Origin: Micromussa lordhowensis
Lineage: Eukaryota; Cnidaria; Anthozoa; Scleractinia; Lobophylliidae
Length of the DNA stretch: 64,000 nt
Direction: 5' to 3'
Assembly (NCBI GenBank): GCA_964020085.1
Contig: OZ026601.1
Location: 29,302,618 to 29,366,617, forward strand
The position numbers were made by a program, and so were the translations under genes. Numbering within the stretch: position 1 is the stretch's first letter; every line of letters begins with the position of its first letter. The notes below the pieces were generated by a model, which was given only the letters and a program-made list of their open reading frames with translations, ran no database searches and had not been told where the DNA came from. Shown here piece by piece: positions 1-7,999 of this stretch.

Positions 1-34
1 CATAGAAAAATACATTAAACGATTGCTTAGGTAG
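1..34 (+). CDS. Adenain/Ulp1-like protease, C-terminal fragment (element 1)
   Basis: The reading frame from position 2 encodes IEKYIKRLLR followed by TAG at 32-34. This is identical to the last ten residues of the protease at 18719-19219. The rest lies upstream of the window. It overlaps the convergent 60-aa ORF by 8 bp, as in element 2. Confidence 0.8.
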   Translation, partial: IEKYIKRLLR

Positions 35-209
35 TTTTTTGGATTTGTCGGAGCTTATTTAAATCTCGTTTCAAACTATTTCTCAGATTTCTCACTCTTT
101 TAGCTTCTCCAGAACAACATAAAAAGGCAAGTTTTCTATAAAGAAGTTTGTAATGTTTGTACAACGCTTCTATTCTACGTATTTCATTGTCAATTTCAAT
201 TTCTTCCAT
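27..209 (-). CDS. 60-aa basic helical protein, convergent with protease (element 1)
   Basis: This short, Lys/Arg- and Glu-rich protein is predicted mostly helical. It contains a Cys-Cys-Ser-Gly motif near the middle and a C-terminal half with heptad-like leucines. I do not recognise the family. The start is supported by the TATATAATG context shared with other genes of the element. The copy in element 2 (18544-18726) differs at only a handful of residues, mostly at the N-terminus, so the frame seems maintained. It is the only gene of this half-element on the opposite strand, and its 3' end overlaps the protease stop by 8 bp. Confidence 0.6.
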   Translation of the reverse strand: MEEIEIDNEIRRIEALYKHYKLLYRKLAFLCCSGEAKRVRNLRNSLKRDLNKLRQIQKTT

Positions 210-243
210 TATATAATAATAAAAAAAAATAATTATAATATAT
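210..243. promoter_or_regulatory. AT-rich divergent promoter region (element 1)
   Basis: This 34-bp, almost purely A/T spacer separates the 60-aa gene (minus strand) from the 78-aa zinc-ribbon gene (plus strand). Each start codon is directly abutted by a TATATA-like stretch. The equivalent in element 2 is 18493-18543. Promoter function is inferred. Confidence 0.4.
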
Positions 244-480
244 ATGAAAAGCTATTGTGTAAAACAACGAAAACAGACAGAGTGCGTTCCTGGTTCAGAA
301 AGGGTTGTGCAGGCAAGAAATGGTCGTGCCATGATGAAATGTAAATGCGCAGAATGTGGGATAACAAAAACTAAATTTGTTAAGTCAGGTACGGTAGGAA
401 GAGGTAGAAAAGGAAAAGGGCTATTACTGGGTAAAAACAGTCCATTTAAGGGAATTCCCCTCATAGGAGCTATATTATAG
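244..480 (+). CDS. 78-aa zinc-ribbon protein with hydrophobic tail (element 1)
   Basis: The N-terminal ~45 residues form a Cys-rich module (C5, C14, C33, C35, C38) resembling the small DUF5679-type zinc ribbon. A Gly/Arg/Lys-rich linker and a hydrophobic C-terminus (FKGIPLIGAIL) follow. The same Cys module, with identical spacing, opens the PLA2 protein immediately downstream, so the two genes share a duplicated domain. The arrangement recalls small basic virion/core proteins of adenovirus-like systems, but that role is inference. The start is set by the TATAATATATATG context. The element 2 copy (18256-18492) differs by one residue (K to P). Confidence 0.7.
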   Translation: MKSYCVKQRKQTECVPGSERVVQARNGRAMMKCKCAECGITKTKFVKSGTVGRGRKGKGLLLGKNSPFKGIPLIGAIL

Positions 481-545
481 TTAACTTTGTTAACAATAGT
501 AAAGGAACTAATTTAACATATATTTATTATAATATTAATTAATAT

Positions 546-1289
546 ATGTTATCTTATTGCGTTCGACAAAGAAAAAGGACAGAATGTGTACCTAATTCTG
601 AAACTTTTGTAATTACAAAAAATGGTAGAAATGCAATGCGATGTATTTGTGCTGAATGTGGAATTACAAAATTTCGTTTTATATCTAAAGCGGAAATGCA
701 AGGGAGCGGTTTTGATGAACTAATTGTCAAAGGGTTGGCTGCTGGTGCAAAAGGCTTGTACAACCTAGGTAAAAGGGGAGCTAGTAGAGCAATAAAATCT
801 GACTATGTAAAAGACAAAGTTAAAGGCATTGGTAAAAGGTATTTGAATAGAGCAATTGACTCTCTGGCTGATGATCTTTCCAAAAAAATCAGTGGAAGGG
901 GAAGGGGAAGGGGTCTTGATATTCATAAAGCAATAGGTAAGTTACCTAAACCGAAAGCTGGTTGGACTTTACCAGGACACAAATATACTGGTCCTTACAA
1001 TGATTTAGAACGACAAGTAAAATGGGATCGTGATACTGGACAAATCTATGAAATCTATGATCAGCCAACAGGTAAGACAGATGCTATAGCCATGCAACAC
1101 GATGTTGATTACTCAGTATGTGCTGATAAGGGAGGTAATGTAAAATCATGTAAAAATGCGGCTGACAAGAAAATGGTCCGAGCTCTAGATGCAATTCCCT
1201 GGAATGAGAGACAGTGGGGTCATTGGTTGGCTAGAAGCACTATTAATACAAAGCAAAAACTTGGTTTAGGAGTAAAAAAAAAACGCTAA
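546..1289 (+). CDS. Phospholipase A2-like virion protein with N-terminal zinc ribbon (element 1)
   Basis: Residues 1-45 form a Cys module (C5, C14, C33, C35, C38). MQGSG at 51-55 resembles an adenain cleavage site. Residues 56-125 are basic and Gly-rich. A parvovirus-type secreted PLA2 core follows, with calcium loop YTGPYN from Y147 and catalytic HDVDY at 185-189. Such domains hydrolyse phospholipid and, in parvovirus capsids, aid membrane escape; a similar entry role here is inferred. The protein ends in KKKR at an A10 run, and the integrase continues in the +1 frame directly after. The gene is very likely cotranscribed with integrase. The start has the TTAATATATG context. Confidence 0.85.
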   Translation: MLSYCVRQRKRTECVPNSETFVITKNGRNAMRCICAECGITKFRFISKAEMQGSGFDELIVKGLAAGAKGLYNLGKRGASRAIKSDYVKDKVKGIGKRYLNRAIDSLADDLSKKISGRGRGRGLDIHKAIGKLPKPKAGWTLPGHKYTGPYNDLERQVKWDRDTGQIYEIYDQPTGKTDAIAMQHDVDYSVCADKGGNVKSCKNAADKKMVRALDAIPWNERQWGHWLARSTINTKQKLGLGVKKKR

Positions 1290-2232
1290 AAATTTAGACA
1301 CATGGGAAGCGCTAGCTAATGAGTTACACAAACCTATAAAACGAAATTTTACCAAGCGAAGAGTCATTGCACATAATGTAGATGACATCTGGTGTTCAGA
1401 CTTAGTTGATATGCAAAAGCTTAGCAAATGGAATCGAGGTTATAAATATCTACTAATGGTCTTAGACCTTTTCAGTAAATATGGTTGGATAGTACCTCTA
1501 AAGACAAAAACAGGTTTAGAAGTCTCTAAAGCGTTTGAAAGCTTATTTTTCTCTAATAAGCCTAAAATGTTATGGGTAGACAAAGGAAAAGAATATTATA
1601 ACAAAAATGTGTTGGATCTCTTATCTAAGGATAAGATAAAGGTCTATTCCACTGAAAACGAAGAGAAATCAGCAGTTTGTGAGAGATGGAATAGAACTAT
1701 CAAAGATAAAATGTATAAGAGATTCACTATGCAAAACAATACAGTCTACGTTGACATACTTCCGAAAATACTCGCATCTTACAACAACAGCCGACATAGA
1801 TCAATAGGAATGACGCCTATCCAAGCTAGAAAACCTGAAAACTATGGAAAAGTTTATTTTAATTTATATGGTGATTTAGCGAGAGACAATAAAAAGAATT
1901 ATAAACCAGCATTTGTGATAGGTGATAGAGTCCGAATAAGCAAATACAAAAGGGTGACCTTTGATAAAGGCTATACTCCTAATTGGACTGAAGAAGTTTT
2001 CATCATAGACGAAATTAGATTCACTAATCCTATTACTTATAAGATAAAAGACTTAAATGGTGAAGTGATTAAGGGTACTTTCTACAGAGAAGAGTTACAA
2101 AAGACAGATCAAGAGGTCTATAGAATAGAGAAAATTATCAGAAAGTCAAAAGGAAAAGCATTAGTCAAATGGAAAGGTTACCCAGACGAATTTAACAGTT
2201 GGGTGCCAGCTGAGGATTTAAAAAATTTATAA
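1276..2232 (+). CDS. Polinton integrase (rve DDE core plus chromodomain), element 1
   Basis: This retrovirus-like integrase inserts the element. The frame is open from 1276. The first ATG (1411) falls after the first catalytic Asp (1399-1401, in CSDLVDM), so translation from that ATG would give a dead enzyme. Other catalytic residues are D at 1579 (LWVDKGKE) and E at 1681 (CERWNRT). A C-terminal chromodomain ends the protein (YRIEKII...LVKWKGY...WVPAEDL). No upstream in-frame ATG exists. The preceding PLA2 gene ends at 1289 one frame away at an A10 run, which suggests a PLA2-integrase fusion by +1 shifting or slippage, or non-AUG initiation. There is no complete N-terminal HHCC domain. An internal block (DNKKNYKPAF) differs from element 2. 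Confidence 0.9.
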   Translation, partial: KKNAKNLDTWEALANELHKPIKRNFTKRRVIAHNVDDIWCSDLVDMQKLSKWNRGYKYLLMVLDLFSKYGWIVPLKTKTGLEVSKAFESLFFSNKPKMLWVDKGKEYYNKNVLDLLSKDKIKVYSTENEEKSAVCERWNRTIKDKMYKRFTMQNNTVYVDILPKILASYNNSRHRSIGMTPIQARKPENYGKVYFNLYGDLARDNKKNYKPAFVIGDRVRISKYKRVTFDKGYTPNWTEEVFIIDEIRFTNPITYKIKDLNGEVIKGTFYREELQKTDQEVYRIEKIIRKSKGKALVKWKGYPDEFNSWVPAEDLKNL

Positions 2233-2265
2233 AAATTATTTAAAAAAATTAGAATATTATAAATA

Positions 2266-2277
2266 ATTATATAGATG
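2266..2277 (+). promoter_or_regulatory. TATATA-ATG start motif of the 69-aa zinc-finger gene
   Basis: ATTATATAG runs directly into the ATG. This is one of the clearest examples of the AT-rich motif abutting start codons through both elements. Its role as a late-type promoter is inferred. Confidence 0.35.
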
Positions 2278-2484
2278 GAAAAAACAGAAGAACAATTGAA
2301 ACGAGAAAAATGGAACAAAATTACAAATGAGAGACTGAAAAATACTGAATGGTACTGTGATGTATGTGGAAATGGAAAAAATTACACTTATAGAGGAAAA
2401 TATATGCATCTAAAGACAAAGAAACATGAGCGTAACATTCTAAAATACACTAATCCAGTTACTGGTACACTAATTGATTTATAA
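2275..2484 (+). CDS. 69-aa C2H2-type zinc-finger protein (element 1)
   Basis: The charged N-terminal helix is followed by one zinc-finger-like unit: WYCDVC, then GKYMHLKTKKHE, giving Cys-x2-Cys and His-x5-His pairs. The same unit (WYCNTC ... GKYQHLKTDFH) opens the neighbouring PolB, so the finger is shared by duplication. The product could bind nucleic acid or a common partner; function is unknown. The protein is identical in element 2 (16251-16460). The TAA stop is followed by AATAAATAAAA, a possible polyadenylation signal. Confidence 0.75.
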   Translation: MEKTEEQLKREKWNKITNERLKNTEWYCDVCGNGKNYTYRGKYMHLKTKKHERNILKYTNPVTGTLIDL

Positions 2485-2529
2485 TAAATAAAAAATTAAG
2501 AATTTAAAAAAAAAATTAGACATATATTA

Positions 2530-2542
2530 TTATATATAGATG
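2530..2542 (+). promoter_or_regulatory. TATATA-ATG start motif of PolB
   Basis: TTATATATAG is immediately followed by the ATG of PolB, matching the motif at the other starts. Promoter role inferred. Confidence 0.35.
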
Positions 2543-5500
2543 GATTTTAAAGTTAAAATTAAACCCAAAAAGATATCTGTGGACACATTACCAAAACCAT
2601 CTCATTGGTATTGTAATACATGCAAGAAAAAATATTCAAAAGGGGGAAAATATCAGCATTTAAAGACAGATTTTCATGAGCTTAATGAAGCAAAAAAAGG
2701 TCCGCAAGGTCAGCCACTACCAGCCCCACCTGTCAACCCACAACCACGAAGATCTAAGAAACATGGAGATTATGTTGAAAATCGACTAATCCGATCAATT
2801 GCAGAAAGGAGACTAAGGGACTCATACCTTGGAGGTACTTTAATAGATGATCCGATAAGTCCCTCAGTCAATTTACCAGAACCATTAAGACCTACTGAAT
2901 ATAGACCAGCCCCACCAGTACCAAAACCACGCACAAAACCACCAGCAGCTCCAGTGCCTTTACCGAGGCTAAAAATAATAAGACCTATAAAACCTGTACC
3001 TACAAGACTTCAAAGAAAGGTTAAAAATGTGATTGATCAAATCGCTCCATATTATAGACCTGAAACTATAAGAGAATTCAGAAGAAATTTGAAATTTATC
3101 CCTAAAGACATCACTATTACTGAGCGATCCAATGCATTAAGAGGTAATGTTCAATCTTATGATGTACAAATTGTCAATAGAAATGACCCATCAATACAGT
3201 TAAGTAGCACTAAACGAGAAATATTTGATCTTTTAATGCGATCATTATCAGATAGAAGGGGTTTTAAATACAATACTACACTAAGGGTTCGATTATCAAA
3301 GAGTACTGAGGATGGTGTCATTTACCGAGAACCCTATTTTAACGCTGGCCCTTTTACGGTTACCAATAGAATAGATATAGAAGTGAGTATCGATGAAGGT
3401 ATTGAAAGAATTTTAGAGTTAATAGCTGTTTGGCTCTCTGAAGGTTCTGGTTGGGTATTCCAATCGGTACTTTCACATATCATTAATATTGTCTCTTACT
3501 TTCCATTAAGAGGATCATCATATATTGAACTACCTGAGGAACTACGTAACCCTATGAAGGGTTTAATCAATCCCAAAAATACAGACAATAAATGTTTCCT
3601 ATGGTGTCATAATAGGCATTTAAATCCACTTATAGTTCATCCGGAAAGAATAACCAAGGCAGATCGAGAATCTGTCAAACGGTTAGATTACACTGGTATC
3701 ACTTTTCCAGTCACTGTAAAAGATATTTATAAGATTGAAAAGCAAAATAAGATTAATATCTGTGTATTTGGTTATGATGGAGAAGCTTATCCTATCAGAA
3801 TATCAGAAACTAATTTTACAGACCACTTGGAATTACTATGGATTGAAGAAGGAGACAAGAGCCACTATGTGCTCATCAAGGATTTAGATCGATTTATGTT
3901 TTCATTCAATGATCACAAAGAAAAGAAATATTTTTGTTTGCGTTGTCTACATTGTTGTAGTTCTGCTAGTGTCCTAGAAGATCACAAGCAAGATTGCATG
4001 CTCCTTAATGGAGCTCAAGCGATAAAGATGCCCGAGGCAGGATCAAAAATTTATTTTAAAAATCACAAAAAAATGTTACCTGCACCTTTCGTAATTTACG
4101 CTGATTTTGAATCAATCACAGAAAAAATAGACGGTTGCCTACCTAGTGATGATAAATCTTACACTAGTACTTATCAAAGTCATAAGGCTTGTAGTTACGG
4201 ATATAAATTAGTCTGTAGATATGATAATAGTTATTCCAAACCAGTAGAAATATACCGTGGAGAAGATTGTATCGAAAAATTTATCATGAAAATGTTGAGT
4301 GAAGTAAAAGATTGTATAAAAATAGTTATAGAACATTTCCAGAAACCATTAGTTATGACTGATAAAAATGAAACACATTTCCAAAATTCTACTATATGTC
4401 ATATTTGTGAGAGAAAATTTAATGAAGAAAAAGATAAAGATAAACCTTCAAAACAAAAAGTTAGAGATCACTGCCATATTACAGGTAAATATCGTGGTGC
4501 TGCTCATAGTAATTGTAATCTTAAATGGTCTATTAGTGCAGAAAATTTAAAAATTCCAGTAATATTTCATAATCTTAAAGGTTATGACTGCCATTTTATC
4601 ATGCAAAATATTGGTCATTTAATAAGACAAGATTTTAATATTAATGTTGATGTTATAGCAAGTAATTTTGAGAAATATATTGGCTTTAGACTAGGTAATT
4701 ATTTGACTTTCATTGACAGTTTTTCATTTATGAGTCAGAGTTTAGATCGACTAAGCAGTAATTTAAGTGATAATGCATTCTTTTATTCAAAGAAAGCTTT
4801 TCCAAATGATGATCAATTTAGATTAATAAAGCGAAAAGGTGTTTACCCTTATGATTACATGGACTCATTCCAGCGATTCAGTGAGAAGTCTTTACCAGCA
4901 AGAGAAGATTTTTATAGTATTTTGAATGATACAAATATTTCAGAGAGTGACTATGAGCACGCAAAACAAGTATGGAGTGAATTCCAAATTAAAGACTTAG
5001 GTGATTATCATGATTTATATTTGCGTACAGATGTTCTACTATTAGCAGATGTATTTGAAAGCTTTAGAAAGACTTGTCTGGGGTATTATAGGTTAGATCC
5101 CTGTCATTATTACTCTGCACCTGGGTTATCATGGGATGCATTACTCCGAATGACAAAAATAAATCTAGACTTAATTTCAGATTTAGATCAACAACTATTC
5201 ATTGAAAAGGGAATGAGAGGTGGTATTAGTAATATTACTCATAGACATGCTGTTGCAAACAACAAGTATATGAAGTGTTATAATCCAGAAGATGAAAGTA
5301 GTTATTTAATGTATTTAGATGCAAATAATCTTTATGGATGGGCTATGTCACAGTCACTTCCAACTAAAGATTTTAAATGGATTAACTCTGAAGATTTCAT
5401 CTTAGAAAATTACAAAAATAATACAAAAAAAGGTGCCATTTTAGAAGTAGATTTAGAATATCCAGAAGAGCTACACGATTTGCATAATGATTATCCATTA

Positions 5501-6562
5501 GCACCAGAAAAGATTTTAATCACTGATAATATGTTATCAAAGTATTGCAAAGATTTAAAAGAAAAAGAAAATATTAGCAGTGGTAGAGTTCACAAGTTGG
5601 TTCCTAATCTAAAGAATAAAGAAAAGTATGTATTACATTACAAAAATTTACAGCTTTATTTATCTCTTGGTATGAAGTTGAAAAAGGTTCACAGAGTCTT
5701 AGAATTTACTCAGAAACCTTGGATGAAACCTTATATTGATTTTAACACAAAAAAAAGAACAAATGCTAAGAATAGTTTTGAAAAAGACTTCTTTAAACTA
5801 ATGAATAATTCAGTTTTTGGCAAAACTATGGAAAACCTAAGAAAAAGATCTAATATCAAATTAGAAACTGATCCGGATCATTTATTGAAATTGACAAGGC
5901 AACCAATGTATGTTTCTAGTAAAATATTTGATGAAAATTTAGTTGGGGTACAAATGAAAAAGGCTAGACTAGTCTTAGATAAACCCTCTTATGTTGGATT
6001 CTCTATTCTAGATCTAAGTAAAACATTAATGTATGACTTCCATTACAACTATATCAGAAAAAAATACCCTGTTGCAAAGTTACTTTTTACTGATACTGAT
6101 TCTTTATTTTACCATATAAAAGCAGAAGATCTTTATAGTGATTTATATAAAGATAAAGAAAGGTTTGACAATAGTGATTATCCCAAATCGTCAGAGTTCT
6201 TTTTTGCAGAAAATAAAAAAGTAATTGGTAAATTCAAAGATGAAGCAGCTGGTGATCCAATCACTGAATTTGTTGGTCTAAAAAGTAAAATGTATAGTTA
6301 CAAGACAGAAAACAAGGAAAACAAGACTGCTAAAGGTGTCAAAAAGAATGTCATTAAGAGTGAATTATCTCTCTCTGATTATCGTGATACCTTACAAAAA
6401 TGTAATACTATGAGGCATAAGATGCGAACTATCCGGTCAGAGTATCATCAGATATCTAGTTACCAAATTAATAAAGTATCATTATCACCTTTTGATGATA
6501 AAAGATATATTTTAGATGATGGTATCAGTAGTTATGCATATGGAAATTTTAATATTTCATAA
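2540..6562 (+). CDS. polB: Protein-primed family B DNA polymerase (element 1)
   Basis: This 1340-aa protein replicates the element. N-terminal C2H2-like finger at ~25-46, Pro-rich linker ~58-150, second Cys/His cluster near ~455-477. Exonuclease motifs: ExoI DFE at 522-524, ExoII HNLKGYD at 677-683, ExoIII Y827/D831. Between ExoI and ExoII lies an endonuclease-VII-like zinc module (CHIC at 620-623, RDHCHITG around 642-649). Polymerase motifs: A LDANNLYG with D927, B NNSVFGK near 1089, C DTDS at 1185-1188. All catalytic residues are present, so it looks active. The long N-terminal part is typical of Polinton PolB and may include terminal-protein functions (inferred). Against element 2, the last ~490 residues are identical but residues ~205-310 differ markedly. 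Confidence 0.96.
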   Translation: MDFKVKIKPKKISVDTLPKPSHWYCNTCKKKYSKGGKYQHLKTDFHELNEAKKGPQGQPLPAPPVNPQPRRSKKHGDYVENRLIRSIAERRLRDSYLGGTLIDDPISPSVNLPEPLRPTEYRPAPPVPKPRTKPPAAPVPLPRLKIIRPIKPVPTRLQRKVKNVIDQIAPYYRPETIREFRRNLKFIPKDITITERSNALRGNVQSYDVQIVNRNDPSIQLSSTKREIFDLLMRSLSDRRGFKYNTTLRVRLSKSTEDGVIYREPYFNAGPFTVTNRIDIEVSIDEGIERILELIAVWLSEGSGWVFQSVLSHIINIVSYFPLRGSSYIELPEELRNPMKGLINPKNTDNKCFLWCHNRHLNPLIVHPERITKADRESVKRLDYTGITFPVTVKDIYKIEKQNKINICVFGYDGEAYPIRISETNFTDHLELLWIEEGDKSHYVLIKDLDRFMFSFNDHKEKKYFCLRCLHCCSSASVLEDHKQDCMLLNGAQAIKMPEAGSKIYFKNHKKMLPAPFVIYADFESITEKIDGCLPSDDKSYTSTYQSHKACSYGYKLVCRYDNSYSKPVEIYRGEDCIEKFIMKMLSEVKDCIKIVIEHFQKPLVMTDKNETHFQNSTICHICERKFNEEKDKDKPSKQKVRDHCHITGKYRGAAHSNCNLKWSISAENLKIPVIFHNLKGYDCHFIMQNIGHLIRQDFNINVDVIASNFEKYIGFRLGNYLTFIDSFSFMSQSLDRLSSNLSDNAFFYSKKAFPNDDQFRLIKRKGVYPYDYMDSFQRFSEKSLPAREDFYSILNDTNISESDYEHAKQVWSEFQIKDLGDYHDLYLRTDVLLLADVFESFRKTCLGYYRLDPCHYYSAPGLSWDALLRMTKINLDLISDLDQQLFIEKGMRGGISNITHRHAVANNKYMKCYNPEDESSYLMYLDANNLYGWAMSQSLPTKDFKWINSEDFILENYKNNTKKGAILEVDLEYPEELHDLHNDYPLAPEKILITDNMLSKYCKDLKEKENISSGRVHKLVPNLKNKEKYVLHYKNLQLYLSLGMKLKKVHRVLEFTQKPWMKPYIDFNTKKRTNAKNSFEKDFFKLMNNSVFGKTMENLRKRSNIKLETDPDHLLKLTRQPMYVSSKIFDENLVGVQMKKARLVLDKPSYVGFSILDLSKTLMYDFHYNYIRKKYPVAKLLFTDTDSLFYHIKAEDLYSDLYKDKERFDNSDYPKSSEFFFAENKKVIGKFKDEAAGDPITEFVGLKSKMYSYKTENKENKTAKGVKKNVIKSELSLSDYRDTLQKCNTMRHKMRTIRSEYHQISSYQINKVSLSPFDDKRYILDDGISSYAYGNFNIS

Positions 6563-6567
6563 TATAT

Positions 6568-6726
6568 ATGCCTGTCCCTAATTTTAAAAAATTTTTAACT
6601 GAAGACCCACTTCATGATACTGATAGTAGTGACAGTGATTATAATCCTGATTCAGATGAGGAATCGACGAGCAGTGAGGAATCAACGAGCAGTGAGGAAT
6701 CAACGAGCAGTGAGAGTGAAGATTAA
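6568..6726 (+). CDS. 52-aa acidic Ser/Glu repeat protein (element 1, shortened)
   Basis: This small acidic protein begins MPVPNFKK and is rich in Asp, Glu and Ser. It has three tandem EESTSS units encoded by an 18-bp minisatellite. TAA at 6724-6726 ends it; in element 2 that codon is TAC and the protein runs nine residues further. It starts 5 bp after the PolB stop in an AATATATATG context, and the VLTF3-like gene follows. The sequence is low complexity and phosphorylatable-looking (many Ser next to acidic residues). Function unknown. Confidence 0.55.
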   Translation: MPVPNFKKFLTEDPLHDTDSSDSDYNPDSDEESTSSEESTSSEESTSSESED

Positions 6727-6758
6727 TCTACTTTAAAGAATAAAGTATATTAATTATT

Positions 6759-7748
6759 ATGATGAACAAAGAGACCATTGGCAATCTACATCGTCAAAAA
6801 CTTTCAGAAATTGTTCTCAAAGAAAAAAAAATACCAGATTTAAAAAAAAAAATTCTAAATTTATCCATCAAAAAAGATTATTCTAGAATTGATCAAATTG
6901 AACAAATAAGGTTACAAAATGAAATAAATGATATCAAAAATCTTCGTACTAGTTATTTATTAAAGAATGCTATTTTACTTTTTTTACATACAGAAAATAG
7001 AGCAAAACATTTTGTTGTTGATAATTCTTATTATAAAAGGTATAAATATAATATCTTCCCTGATGAACTACAATACAGTGAAAATAATATAAATGAAGAT
7101 AATTATTGTTATACATGTGAAAAATTTCGAGTATTGAACGTCGATGAAGGGATAAGTACTTGTCTAAGTTGTGGAATAAGCATAAATGTCTCAACAAATC
7201 CAGAAAAATCATCTATAAAAACCGCAGAAAATGATTACAAAAGATATAATCATTTTTGTGACTGTTTAGCCAATATCCAAGGCAAAGAAAGTTTTAAAGT
7301 CTCAGAAGATGTTATTAATAATATTTTCAAAGAAATCATTCGTGAAAGGATGGAAAATTCTTTGGAAAAGTTAACAGAAGCAGATATTAAAAGATATCTT
7401 AAAAAACATCGTAAATTACGTTATTATAATCATGCCACACAAATTTTGTATCGAATAACAAAAATACCTCCATTACAAATGACTTCTATAATGGAAGAAA
7501 AAATGAAAATGAGGTTTTTACAAATTCAGGAGCCATTTGAATTATTTAAAGGTAAAAATAGAAGAAATTTCTTTTCCTATTCATATATCATTTATAAATT
7601 TTGTCAAATACTTGGATATAATGAATTTTTACCAAAGCTAAAATTGTATAAAGATCGTTTAAAACTCTATGAACTTGATAAAATTTGGAAAAAAATCTGT
7701 GAACATCTAGGTGGTGAGAACGCTGGTTGGAAATTTATCATGTCTTAA
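6759..7748 (+). CDS. VLTF3-like late transcription factor (element 1)
   Basis: This 329-aa protein has a zinc ribbon, C117-x2-C120-x14-C135-x2-C138 (CYTC ... CLSCG). It is followed by a conserved helical region with YKRYNHF, LANIQGKE, LKKHRKL.YYNH, a central PPLQ segment and the C-terminal IWKKIC...GWKFI. This order and these motifs match the poxvirus late transcription factor VLTF3 family found across nucleocytoplasmic large DNA viruses. In poxviruses the family activates late promoters; a similar role here is inferred, as no RNA polymerase gene is seen. It is the last gene before the TIR. The element 2 copy differs at about ten residues. Confidence 0.85.
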   Translation: MMNKETIGNLHRQKLSEIVLKEKKIPDLKKKILNLSIKKDYSRIDQIEQIRLQNEINDIKNLRTSYLLKNAILLFLHTENRAKHFVVDNSYYKRYKYNIFPDELQYSENNINEDNYCYTCEKFRVLNVDEGISTCLSCGISINVSTNPEKSSIKTAENDYKRYNHFCDCLANIQGKESFKVSEDVINNIFKEIIRERMENSLEKLTEADIKRYLKKHRKLRYYNHATQILYRITKIPPLQMTSIMEEKMKMRFLQIQEPFELFKGKNRRNFFSYSYIIYKFCQILGYNEFLPKLKLYKDRLKLYELDKIWKKICEHLGGENAGWKFIMS

Positions 7749-7751
7749 AAA

Positions 7752-7993
7752 TCAGCATCGTGAGAACAATCTAAATTTTACTATATCCTACACTATCCTA
7801 CGCATTTTAGGCATTTTTGTGCGTAAAATAGTATGTCTAATTTTTACGATATCTACGCTACTTACACTACCTACGCATAACTACGCTGTTTTAGTGTATT
7901 ATATCATATATTTTAGACTCAGATTTTTACACTAACTACGCTGAGATGCGTAAAATCCAGAAATGTCCTAGTTCCCCCATTTCCTACACTACT
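7752..7993. repeat. Terminal inverted repeat, right end of element 1
   Basis: This is collinear with the 242-bp TIRs of element 2 (10741-10982 inverted, 30670-30911 direct), with a few C-to-T type differences, for example GCATTTTAGGC here against GCATTTCAGGC there. It ends CCTACACTACT at the satellite junction. It is densely packed with CTACGC and TACACTA motifs. No gene is credible inside it. Confidence 0.9.
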
Positions 7994-7999
7994 TTACTT
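7994..7999. repeat. Presumed target site duplication, right side of element 1
   Basis: TTACTT directly follows the element 1 terminus and matches the satellite variant GGCAAGGTTACTTAAATCGG. Polintons duplicate 6 bp, so this should be one copy. The partner lies outside the window and cannot be checked here. Confidence 0.5.

Larger units (their letters stand above)
1..7993 (+). mobile_element. Polinton/Maverick element 1 (right-hand part, cut by window start)
   Basis: This is the terminal ~8 kb of a Polinton. It is collinear and nearly identical with the reverse complement of 10741-18752. It carries, in order, the last codons of the protease, a 60-aa ORF, a zinc-ribbon protein, PLA2, integrase, a zinc finger, PolB, an acidic protein and a VLTF3-like factor, then a TIR ending CCTACACTACT at 7993. 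Satellite DNA starts at 7994 in a different monomer phase (TTACTT...) from element 2, so this is an independent insertion. The left TIR and capsid module lie outside the window. All complete genes seen are open, which suggests a young copy. Confidence 0.93.

Noticed and set aside
554..763. Minus-strand open frames opposite the zinc-ribbon and PLA2 genes (also 252-464, 17981-18190, 18236-18484)
   Set aside because: These are antisense shadows of the conserved Cys module, with no start motif and no independent conservation.
7711..7935. Open frame spanning the end of the VLTF3-like gene and the TIR (and its partner at 30614-30853)
   Set aside because: It overlaps a real gene in another frame or lies in the TIR, and its composition follows TIR repeats rather than coding sequence.
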